5,851 nt of DNA from Bacteroidales bacterium (GTDB lineage: Bacteria; Bacteroidota; Bacteroidia; Bacteroidales; Dysgonomonadaceae), in assembly GCA_012841425.1 (NCBI GenBank), contig DUUR01000194.1, positions 1-5,851 of the forward strand. The letters run 5' to 3'. Below, in pieces: positions 1-5,851 of the stretch (its first letter is position 1; every line of letters begins with the position of its first letter). Made by a program: the position numbers and the translations under genes. The notes below the pieces were generated by a model that did not search any database, had not been told where the DNA came from, and saw only the letters and a list, made by a program, of their open reading frames with translations.

Positions 1-29
1 CATGCAAAGTTTAAATAACCAACTGCTTA

Positions 30-911
30 TTATTGATTACCAGAAACCGAAACAGTGTTGTTTATTTTTGAAATTAATCCCTGAAGCACTTTGCCCGGTC
101 CGAGCTCCACAAACTCAGTTGCACCATTGGCAATCATATTCTGAACCGATTGAGTCCATTTAACCGGTGAGGTGAGTTGTGCGATAAGGTTTGCTTTGAT
201 TGTCTCGGGATTGGTTTCGCCTGTTGTAGATACATTCTGATAAACGGGGCATACAGGAACAGAGAATTTAGTTGACTCAATTGCTTGAGACAGTTCAACA
301 CGAGCAGGCTCCATCAGTGGAGAGTGAAATGCACCGCCTACTTTAAGTGGCAGAGCTCTTTTAGCACCCGCCTCCTTCATAATTTCGCAAGCTTTGTCTA
401 TCCCTGTAATTGATCCAGAAATAACAATTTGTCCAGGGCAATTATAATTTGCTGGCACAACTACATCATCAATAGAATTACAAATCTCTTCGACCCTCTC
501 ATCAGGAAGTGCAATAATTGCAGCCATAGTAGATGGTTCGATTTCACAAGCTTTTTGCATTGCCAAGGCACGAGCGTAAACAAGTTTAAGTCCATCTTCA
601 AACGATAGTGCACCAGCAGCTACCAATGCCGAGAACTCGCCCAAAGAGTGACCTGCAGTCATATCGGGTTTAAACTCCTCTTTTAGTGTTTTGGCAAGTA
701 TAACCGAATGAAGAAATATTGCGGGCTGAGTAACCTTTGTTTGCTTTAGATCCTCATCAGTACCATCAAACATTAAATCGGTTATTCTGAACCCGAGAAT
801 CTCATTTGCTTTCTCGAATAATTCTTTTGCTAATGGTGAAGTTTCATACAACTCTTTGCCCATTCCCACAAACTGGGCTCCCTGACCAGGAAATACATAT
901 GCTTTTTTCAT
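30..911 (-). CDS. fabD: Malonyl-CoA:acyl-carrier-protein transacylase (FabD)
   Basis: This cytosolic enzyme moves the malonyl group from malonyl-CoA to acyl carrier protein, supplying extender units for type II fatty-acid synthesis. The 293-residue protein is close to the usual FabD length and appears complete. It opens with the FPGQG motif (residues 7-11; Gln10 would help form the oxyanion hole). The nucleophile is Ser89 in GHSLG (87-91), Arg114 in the YARA segment fits the malonate-carboxylate binder, the catalytic His is His196 in FHSPLM (195-200), and Gln245 in the AQLTSPVKW region matches the conserved late Gln. The ATG gives the typical MKKAYVFPGQG start. It lies 85 bases after the acyl-CoA ligase with no clear promoter of its own, so readthrough or a non-consensus promoter is possible. 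No other fatty-acid synthesis genes are seen beside it. The family assignment is secure. Confidence 0.97.
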   Translation of the reverse strand: MKKAYVFPGQGAQFVGMGKELYETSPLAKELFEKANEILGFRITDLMFDGTDEDLKQTKVTQPAIFLHSVILAKTLKEEFKPDMTAGHSLGEFSALVAAGALSFEDGLKLVYARALAMQKACEIEPSTMAAIIALPDERVEEICNSIDDVVVPANYNCPGQIVISGSITGIDKACEIMKEAGAKRALPLKVGGAFHSPLMEPARVELSQAIESTKFSVPVCPVYQNVSTTGETNPETIKANLIAQLTSPVKWTQSVQNMIANGATEFVELGPGKVLQGLISKINNTVSVSGNQ

Positions 912-968
912 AAAATTTTTATTTATTGCTTTTATATTGTTTTATAATTAAAGGGATAAACAAGTAAA

Positions 969-986
969 ACATGATACAGTTCATGT
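969..986 (-). terminator. Weak hairpin between the ligase gene and fabD
   Basis: On the minus strand an inverted repeat ACATGA, six bases, TCATGT lies about 10 bases past the ligase stop codon and is followed directly by TTTTAC and further T-rich sequence. A six-pair stem with only two G-C pairs and a short T run is a poor intrinsic terminator. It may attenuate transcription, be an operator-like site, or be chance in AT-rich DNA. The rest of the 85-base gap (912-996) is A/T-rich, and no good TTG / TAnnTTTG promoter pair was found in it. Confidence 0.22.
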
Positions 987-996
987 ATGCCACCTT

Positions 997-2661
997 TTAT
1001 AATAAATCAATTTTTTTTTGTCTGATTTCAACCCTTCTTATCTTTCCGCTTATAGTTTTAGGGAGCTCATCTACAAACTCAATTATGCGAGGATATTTAT
1101 ATGGAGCTGTAACATTTTTTACATGATCCTGTATTTCTTTTACTAGCTCATCGTCAGCCTGTTGTTTGTATTCATTGGCCAGAACTATTGTAGCCTTAAT
1201 TAACTGTCCTCTTATATCATCGGGAACACCAGTAATTGCACACTCCACTACAGCTGGGTGAGTCATTACTGCGCTCTCTACTTCGAAAGGTCCTATTCTG
1301 TAGCCCGAGCTTTTTATTACATCGTCGGTTCTTCCTACAAACCAATAATAGCCATCCTCATCGCGCCAAGCCATATCGCCTGTGTGGTAGATATTATTGG
1401 CATACACCTGTTTTGTGAGCTCTTCATCTTTATAGTAACCCTTGAAAAGGGAAAGAGGTATCTTCTTGTTTGTATAAAAAACTATTTCACCTTGTTCGCC
1501 ATCCTCAGCAGATCTGCCGTCGTGTGTTAGGAGATCCATATCATACAGTGGATTAGGAACACCCATAGCACCTGGTTTGGGGCTTATCCAAGGAAATGTG
1601 ATGATAGTGGGAGCGGTTTCAGTTTGACCAAAGGCTTCCATCATTTTAATACCTGTCTTTTCAAAGAATGCTTTAAACACTGAGGGGTTTAGTGCCTCTC
1701 CAGCAGTTGTACAATATTCTAGAGATGACAAATCGTACTTGCTTAAATCTTCACGAATGAGGAACCTGTATATTGTGGGCGGTGCACAGAAAGAGGTTAC
1801 CTTGTATTTAGAAATAATATTGAGCATATCGGTGGGGATGAATCTGCCTTCGAAATCGTAGACAAATACACAAGCACCAACTATCCACTGTCCGTATAGC
1901 TTGCCCCATACTGCTTTTGCCCAACCAGTATCGGCAACTGTTAGATGTACGCTGTTTTCATGAAGATTGTGCCAATATTTGGCGGTAGTTATGTGACCCA
2001 GAGGGTAGGTGAAGTCGTGCACTACCATTTTGGGCTGACCAGTGGTGCCTGATGTGAAGTAAAGAATCATTATATCATCATTACTATTTACCACATCGGG
2101 TTTAATAAATGGAGCAGCATTATTGACGCCTTGTTTAAAATCTATCCAACCATCGTGATTGTTTTTTCCAATTACAATGCGTTGCTGAACGGTTGGTGAA
2201 CTGCTCATTGCATGGTTCACATGATCAATAAGACTTTGGTCTTCTGCTGCAATTATTGCTTTAACACCAGCAGCATTATTGCGATATATAATATCTTTAT
2301 CAGTTAAAAGATGAGTCGCGGGAATTGCAACTGCACCAATTTTATGCAATGCAATAATAGTTTGCCAAAACTCAATGCTTCGCTTAAGAATTAGCATCAC
2401 CATATCCCCTTTTTTGATATTTAAAGAAAGGAGAAAAGATGCTGTTTTGTCTGATAACTCTTTTAGTTGAGCAAAAGTAAGATCTATATTTTCGCCAATG
2501 TCGTTGGTCCAGCAGAGTGCACGCTTATTGGGATTGATTTTTGCCCATTCATCTACTATATCGTACCCAAAATTGAAATTATGAGGTACAATAATATCGT
2601 AGTTCTCAATGAAATCTTGGTGAGAGCTGAATTGGTTTTTTTTTAAATAATTCTCTATCAT
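997..2661 (-). CDS. AMP-forming acyl-CoA ligase (acetyl-/medium-chain acyl-CoA synthetase-like)
   Basis: This is an adenylate-forming enzyme that would activate a carboxylic acid with ATP to an acyl-AMP and then to an acyl-CoA in the cytosol. At 554 residues it is complete. Visible motifs are the phosphate loop YFTSGTTGQPK (201-211), TAGEAL (319-324), EAFGQTETAP (342-351), HTGD (426-429), the hinge region GRTDDVIKSSGYRIGP (443-458) and the catalytic Lys540 in PKTISGKIRR near the C terminus. The DTGWAKAVWGKLYGQW segment (244-259) and the KMVVH after the loop resemble the medium-chain ACSM branch more than classical acetate Acs, which is about 650 residues; this is a judgement by eye. The true substrate is unknown. 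The ATG lies 6 bases after the stop of the XRE-cupin gene, so the two form an operon, and the regulator probably controls this ligase. A9 runs occur at codons 6-9 and 547-550 of the gene. Confidence 0.93.
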   Translation of the reverse strand: MIENYLKKNQFSSHQDFIENYDIIVPHNFNFGYDIVDEWAKINPNKRALCWTNDIGENIDLTFAQLKELSDKTASFLLSLNIKKGDMVMLILKRSIEFWQTIIALHKIGAVAIPATHLLTDKDIIYRNNAAGVKAIIAAEDQSLIDHVNHAMSSSPTVQQRIVIGKNNHDGWIDFKQGVNNAAPFIKPDVVNSNDDIMILYFTSGTTGQPKMVVHDFTYPLGHITTAKYWHNLHENSVHLTVADTGWAKAVWGKLYGQWIVGACVFVYDFEGRFIPTDMLNIISKYKVTSFCAPPTIYRFLIREDLSKYDLSSLEYCTTAGEALNPSVFKAFFEKTGIKMMEAFGQTETAPTIITFPWISPKPGAMGVPNPLYDMDLLTHDGRSAEDGEQGEIVFYTNKKIPLSLFKGYYKDEELTKQVYANNIYHTGDMAWRDEDGYYWFVGRTDDVIKSSGYRIGPFEVESAVMTHPAVVECAITGVPDDIRGQLIKATIVLANEYKQQADDELVKEIQDHVKNVTAPYKYPRIIEFVDELPKTISGKIRRVEIRQKKIDLL

Positions 2662-2667
2662 AATAAC

Positions 2668-3228
2668 CTATGGATATAATATTACAGCAAGAAATTTTAC
2701 TGGCTTATCGTTAAGTGCTTTCATGCCGTGCGGAAGTGACGAATCGAAGTATATGCTATCGCCTTTCCCGAGAATTAGGTTTTTGTCATTAATATTAATC
2801 ATCATGCTACCCTCAAGAATCATATTAAACTCCTGTCCAGCATGTATGTTCTTATAAAAGTCAGTTTCAACTGGTTCTGGCTCTACCGTAACAATAAATA
2901 TCTCTGATACATTATTTGAAAAGCCTGATGTTAGAGATTGATACTTATAAGCCGACACCCTTTCTACAGATACACCCTTGTCTTTTCGAGTGATAAAATA
3001 TGAATTCATGCGAGGTTCGGTGCCAAACATAATTGTAGAGATATCTACACCAAACTCTCTTTCGATACGTTGCAGGAAAGAGACAGAGATATCCATATCG
3101 CCCTCCTCGAAATGTAAGTATTCTTCAACATCCACCTCTAGCTTTTTAGCCATTTCTTCAGGTGAGTAATCGAGTGCATCTCGTAGCCCCTTAACTCGTT
3201 CTCCTATCTGTTTTAAATCTGTTTTCAT
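2668..3228 (-). CDS. XRE-family regulator with C-terminal cupin domain
   Basis: This is a predicted DNA-binding transcription factor with a small-molecule sensing domain. Counting from the ATG (186 residues), residues about 5-68 form a lambda-repressor-like helix-turn-helix (IGERVKGLRDALDYSPEEMA, then KLEVDVEEYLHFEEG). Residues about 115-186 form a cupin barrel: motif 1 around HAGQEFNMILEG (129-140, with His129 and Glu133) and motif 2 around LGKGDSIYFDSSLPHGM (153-169, with His167), giving candidate metal or ligand contacts. I chose the ATG at 3228; a GTG directly before it, at 3231, would add one residue. The gene follows a predicted promoter by about 35 bases and is followed after 6 bases by an acyl-CoA ligase. 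XRE-cupin proteins next to acyl-CoA synthetases are a recurrent pairing, so control of the ligase in response to an acid or CoA ester is a reasonable inference. Its operator and ligand are not known. Confidence 0.93.
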   Translation of the reverse strand: MKTDLKQIGERVKGLRDALDYSPEEMAKKLEVDVEEYLHFEEGDMDISVSFLQRIEREFGVDISTIMFGTEPRMNSYFITRKDKGVSVERVSAYKYQSLTSGFSNNVSEIFIVTVEPEPVETDFYKNIHAGQEFNMILEGSMMININDKNLILGKGDSIYFDSSLPHGMKALNDKPVKFLAVILYP

Positions 3229-3251
3229 CACCGTTAAAGTGTTTGAATTAG

Positions 3252-3261
3252 TATTATAATA
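3252..3261. promoter_or_regulatory. Palindrome TATTATAATA near the predicted transcription start; possible operator
   Basis: A perfect 10-base palindrome lies just downstream of the predicted -7 box, where a repressor such as the adjacent XRE-cupin protein could bind and autoregulate. It consists only of A and T, and such palindromes arise easily by chance in this AT-rich gap, so position is the only real argument. Confidence 0.15.
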
Positions 3262-3267
3262 TATTTA

Positions 3268-3297
3268 CAAAAATACTCTATTTTATTAAATGAACAA
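3268..3297 (-). promoter_or_regulatory. Predicted Bacteroidota-type promoter for the regulator-ligase operon
   Basis: Read on the minus strand, TTG at 3297-3295 is followed by exactly 19 bases and then TATTTTTG at 3275-3268. This matches the Bacteroidota primary-sigma consensus (TTG near -33, TAnnTTTG near -7, spacing about 19-21). Transcription would start near 3260-3263, leaving a leader of roughly 35 bases before the ATG at 3228. The upstream element lies inside the last codons of the ZIP transporter gene, so the two transcription units overlap. The -7 box also sits in a short AT-only inverted repeat (AAAATA, GAG, TATTTT), which is too weak to count as a terminator for the upstream operon. 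Confidence 0.6.
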
Positions 3298-4086
3298 GTA
3301 AAGACTCATTGCCATTATGCCCATTCCGATAACAACTCCGATTATTGAAAGGTGATGCTTGCCATACTTCTCGGCACTGGGTAGAAGTTCATCTAATGAA
3401 ATAAAGACCATTACACCAGCAACAGCTGCTAGCACAACTGCATTGAGAGTTGAACTCCAAAATGGCATCAAGAAAAAATAGGCAATTAGTGCACCAAGAG
3501 GTTCTGCAAGCCCCGAAAGCAATGAGAGCCAGAATGCTTTTTTCTTGCTTCCTGTTGCATGGTAAATGGGTACTGATACCGCAATTCCCTCGGGTATATT
3601 GTGAATTGCAATGGCCGCAGTAATTGGTAGGGCAACCTCTAGAGAAGCTTGAGCCGACATGAATGTTGCAATACCTTCGGGAAAGTTATGTATAGCAATA
3701 GTGACAGCCAATACAACACCAGTTTGCTTAAGTCCATTAGTCCTCTTCTTTTTCATATCTTCCACCCCCTGTAATTCGTGAGGGTTAGATTGCTTAGGAA
3801 CCAAGAAGTCTATAAGCGCAATAGAAGCAATGCCACCAAAAAAGGAGAGAATTAAATATAGCATTCCTTTTTTCTCGCCAAATACATCTGTTAATGCATC
3901 AATTGACATAGGTAACATCTCCATAAATGAGACATATATCATTACTCCTGCCGATAATCCGAGTGCGAAGCTAAGAAAGTTTGTATTTGTTCGTTTTGCA
4001 ATTAAAGCAATAAGACCACCTATACCGGTGGATAGTCCAGCAAAAAGAGTAAGTAAAAAGGCTATTAAGATAGTCTGATTATCCAT
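3286..4086 (-). CDS. zupT: ZIP-family divalent metal transporter (ZupT-like)
   Basis: This inner-membrane protein probably imports Zn2+ and possibly Fe2+, Mn2+ or other divalent metals. At 266 residues it has the length of bacterial ZupT. About eight membrane segments can be seen, near residues 5-25, 37-57, 76-95, 120-143, 152-172, 185-205, 212-232 and 247-265. The metal path is marked by the paired motifs HNFPEG (133-138) and HNIPEG (162-167) in the fourth and fifth segments, and SGLAEPLGA (191-199) follows. The cytosolic loop between segments three and four (about 96-119) is charged but has only one His, unlike His-rich loops in many eukaryotic ZIPs. Its ATG comes directly after the TAA of the phosphatase gene with no gap, so translation is probably coupled. 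No metal-responsive site is visible. The family is clear; the metal preference is inferred. Confidence 0.93.
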   Translation of the reverse strand: MDNQTILIAFLLTLFAGLSTGIGGLIALIAKRTNTNFLSFALGLSAGVMIYVSFMEMLPMSIDALTDVFGEKKGMLYLILSFFGGIASIALIDFLVPKQSNPHELQGVEDMKKKRTNGLKQTGVVLAVTIAIHNFPEGIATFMSAQASLEVALPITAAIAIHNIPEGIAVSVPIYHATGSKKKAFWLSLLSGLAEPLGALIAYFFLMPFWSSTLNAVVLAAVAGVMVFISLDELLPSAEKYGKHHLSIIGVVIGMGIMAMSLYLFI

Positions 4087-4890
4087 TTATGACACATCAA
4101 TTATATGTTTCATTATCTCGTTATGTATAAACCCATTAGATGCAACCAGCTCTCTTCCGAAAAGGTAATTGTGACCACCACTGAAATCGGTACTCATACC
4201 CCCAGCACATTTTAATATAAACGTTCCTGCTGCTACATCCCATGCCGAGAGACCTGAATGGAAATATGCATCTGTAATTCCTGCTGCAACATAACAAATT
4301 TCTATAGCAGCGGCTCCTTTTATTCGGAAGCTACAACTTCTGAAATGTTTCATAGCATTTTGCAATACCAACTCTCCTTTTGCATCTAAAACATAGGGAA
4401 TGCCACATCCTAAATATGCATTTTTAATAGTGTTGTGCGTACTAACCTCTAATGTCTTGTTGTTGAGCTTTGCATCTCCAGGCTCTGTAGCACTAAATAG
4501 TTGATCTGTAATTGGGTCATAAACTACTCCGAGTACAATCTCTTGTTTGTGCCTGAGAGCTATGCTTACGGCATATGTAACATCGCCATGAATATAGTTG
4601 GTTGTGCCATCTAGGGGATCAATTATCCAGGTGTATTCTGTTTCTTCATAATCAACAGTTTCTTCTTCAGTAAGAAAGCCTGCAGCAGGAAACAGCTCTT
4701 TTAGTCCTTTTACAAGAATTCTTTCGGCTTCCTTATCAATATAAGTTACGTAATCTCTAGCTCCTTTAAGCTCTATATCTTTTTTATTAAGTTTGGCTTG
4801 TTCATTTTTTAGGTATTCGCCAGTTGAACGCGCCAAAACTTCTACATTTTTACATAATTTATCCATATATAAAATACTTTTTTTACTCAT
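4087..4890 (-). CDS. Inositol-monophosphatase-family phosphatase
   Basis: This belongs to the Mg2+-dependent, lithium-sensitive-type phosphatase superfamily (IMPase/SuhB/CysQ). It would hydrolyse a sugar or inositol phosphate, or possibly 3'-phosphoadenosine 5'-phosphate, in the cytosol. Metal-binding signatures are complete: ARDYVTYIDKEAE (44-56), LTEEE (73-77), the core WIIDPLDGTTNYIHG (88-102, with Asp91, Asp94, Gly95 and Thr96), and the C-terminal WDVAAG (217-222, with Asp218). KGAAAIEICYVAAG (191-204) matches the conserved segment after the substrate loop. The ATG at 4890 gives 267 residues and overlaps the peptidase gene by 8 bases. A second ATG at 4866 (Met9, then DKLCKNVEVLA) gives 259 residues, a more typical family N terminus, and lies 16 bases past the upstream stop, so it may be the true start. 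The sequence supports the family well but not the exact substrate. Confidence 0.93.
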   Translation of the reverse strand: MSKKSILYMDKLCKNVEVLARSTGEYLKNEQAKLNKKDIELKGARDYVTYIDKEAERILVKGLKELFPAAGFLTEEETVDYEETEYTWIIDPLDGTTNYIHGDVTYAVSIALRHKQEIVLGVVYDPITDQLFSATEPGDAKLNNKTLEVSTHNTIKNAYLGCGIPYVLDAKGELVLQNAMKHFRSCSFRIKGAAAIEICYVAAGITDAYFHSGLSAWDVAAGTFILKCAGGMSTDFSGGHNYLFGRELVASNGFIHNEIMKHIIDVS

Positions 4891-5851
4891 TACTATACAT
4901 TGAATCCCACCATCTGGAATCTTCTTTTAGCCATTTGGCAAACCATGCATAGATTGCATTATTCCATGAAATTCTCTTATCATAATCGTAAATAGCATGA
5001 TTCTCGCCCATTACCTTTATAAACTCAACAGGTTTATTTAATAGCTTAAGAGCAGTATACATTTGAATACTCTCACCAATTGGCACGTTTGTGTCTGCAG
5101 AACCATGAAGTAGCAATAGTGGTGTGTTTATTTTATCGGCATGGAATAGGGGACTCTGTTTTACATATAGCTCAGGATTATTCCATGGGTAGCTGCCTGC
5201 ACTTGCTCCGGCACTGTATGAGTAGCCCCAATATCCTTCACCCCAGTAGCTTGTGATATTGCTAATGCCTGCATGAGAAACAGAGGCAGAAAATATATCG
5301 GTTTTGGTTATGAGGTACTGTGTCATAAAACCACCGTAAGATGCACCAATATTTCCAATTTTTGTTCCATCTACAAATGAATGAGCCGCGATAAACTTTT
5401 TGGTGCCTTCAATAATTTCTTCAGCAGTTTGATCGCCCCAAGCATTTACGTGGCGAGCAGAGAATTCTTGTCCGTAGCCAGTTGTACCACTCGGTTGCAG
5501 GGTATAAACTACATAGTCTTGAGCAGCATAAACATGAAGAGGATAGGTGCTCTCGAAAATGCGGGTGGTGGGACTAGTTCCTCCGTAATAATAGACAATT
5601 AGTGGGTATTTTTTATTTTCATCGAAACCAGGTGGTAAGTAAAATCTACCTTCAATGACATCACCAAAAGAACTTGTGAAATTCCAGTCTTTAACCTCAC
5701 CCAAGTTGAGTAGACTCAATCTTTCGGCATAAGGATCGGAGATGAGAGTAGACTCTAATGTTTTTAAATTTAACAGATAGCTTCTGCTTGAATTTGAAAC
5801 ACTTGTGCCGGTGTATGTAGCCCATGATGCATTATTAGCAATATTGAAAGA
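4883..5851 (-). CDS. S9-family serine peptidase (prolyl oligopeptidase/dipeptidyl peptidase type), C-terminal part
   Basis: The reading frame is open to the edge of the window, so only the last 322 residues are present; the missing N terminus would hold most of a beta-propeller and any signal peptide. Whole S9 proteins of this type usually have about 700-900 residues. The alpha/beta-hydrolase catalytic domain is complete. Counting from the window edge, the nucleophile is Ser171 in IGASYGGF, the acid is Asp253 in HGSADTNVP and the base is His285 in GENHAI. The oxyanion-side YYYGG segment (about 87-91) and the TTGYGQEF stretch (about 123-130) are also typical. The C-terminal WFAKWLKEDSRWW tail is common in Bacteroidota members. 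A TTG at 5719 could be mistaken for a start, but the frame runs on for 44 more codons without a stop. The product probably cleaves short peptides, likely outside the cytoplasm, though no export signal is visible here. It is first in view of the operon with the phosphatase and ZIP genes. Confidence 0.92.
   Translation of the reverse strand, partial: SFNIANNASWATYTGTSVSNSSRSYLLNLKTLESTLISDPYAERLSLLNLGEVKDWNFTSSFGDVIEGRFYLPPGFDENKKYPLIVYYYGGTSPTTRIFESTYPLHVYAAQDYVVYTLQPSGTTGYGQEFSARHVNAWGDQTAEEIIEGTKKFIAAHSFVDGTKIGNIGASYGGFMTQYLITKTDIFSASVSHAGISNITSYWGEGYWGYSYSAGASAGSYPWNNPELYVKQSPLFHADKINTPLLLLHGSADTNVPIGESIQMYTALKLLNKPVEFIKVMGENHAIYDYDKRISWNNAIYAWFAKWLKEDSRWWDSMYSNE

Noticed and set aside
1..3. 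ATG on the minus strand at the window edge, 26 bases after the fabD stop
   Set aside because: It could be the start of a next gene in the fabD unit, but only the start codon is visible, so no gene can be supported.
912..996. A Bacteroidota promoter directly upstream of fabD
   Set aside because: A TTG is present at 963-961, but no TAnnTTTG lies 19-21 bases downstream of it; the AT-rich stretches there match poorly.
1236..1530. Open frames on the plus strand inside the ligase gene (60 and 90 codons)
   Set aside because: They lie wholly opposite a well-motifed acyl-CoA ligase, resemble no family I know, and have no promoter or spacing that suggests a real gene.
2978..3169. Plus-strand open frame inside the XRE-cupin gene
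   Set aside because: It is antisense to the conserved regulator coding sequence, with a low-complexity Ser-rich translation typical of a shadow frame.
3270..3284. AAAATA, three bases, TATTTT as a terminator of the peptidase-phosphatase-ZIP operon
   Set aside because: The six-pair stem has no G-C pair and a three-base loop, and it coincides with the -7 box of the predicted promoter, so base composition explains it better.
3830..4078. Plus-strand open frame inside the ZIP gene
   Set aside because: It is antisense to conserved membrane segments; its composition reflects the complement of the transporter codons.
5381..5602. Plus-strand open frame inside the S9 peptidase
   Set aside because: It is the complement of the conserved catalytic domain and shows no recognisable features.
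5717..5719. TTG as the start codon of the S9 peptidase
   Set aside because: The same frame continues upstream without a stop to the window edge, and a start here would remove the expected propeller region, so the gene is simply cut by the window.

Overview
This window is AT-rich bacterial DNA with a tightly packed, one-directional layout: all six protein genes read on the minus strand. The organism looks like a member of the Bacteroidota, probably Bacteroidales. Three things point there: the style of the S9 prolyl-oligopeptidase-like protein (C-terminal Trp-rich tail after the catalytic His), the pairing of an XRE-cupin regulator with an acyl-CoA ligase, and one promoter that fits the Bacteroidota sigma factor pattern (TTG, 19 bases, TAnnTTTG). 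The genus cannot be told from this sequence.

In transcription order (high to low coordinates), the first unit is an S9-family peptidase (4883-5851, its 5' part lies outside the window), an inositol-monophosphatase-family phosphatase (4087-4890) and a ZIP-family metal transporter (3286-4086). The first two overlap by 8 bases and the next two abut exactly (TAA directly followed by ATG), so these three are almost certainly cotranscribed and translationally coupled.

The second unit starts from a predicted promoter at about 3268-3297, which overlaps the end of the ZIP gene. It contains an XRE-cupin transcriptional regulator (2668-3228) and, 6 bases on, an AMP-forming acyl-CoA ligase (997-2661). 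The arrangement suggests a regulator that senses a small carboxylic acid or its CoA ester and controls the ligase that activates it; the substrate cannot be read from the sequence. An 85-base gap with a weak AT-rich hairpin separates the ligase from fabD (30-911), the malonyl-CoA:ACP transacylase of fatty-acid synthesis. The last 29 bases hold no gene that can be supported.

No RNA genes, mobile elements, CRISPR arrays or long repeats were seen. No stretch of 300 bases lacks a gene. Most of the window is ordinary housekeeping and metabolic DNA. The points most worth a second look are the well-formed promoter, the regulator-ligase pair of unknown substrate, and two nine-base A tracts placed at the two ends of the ligase gene. 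I did not find a convincing undescribed system.
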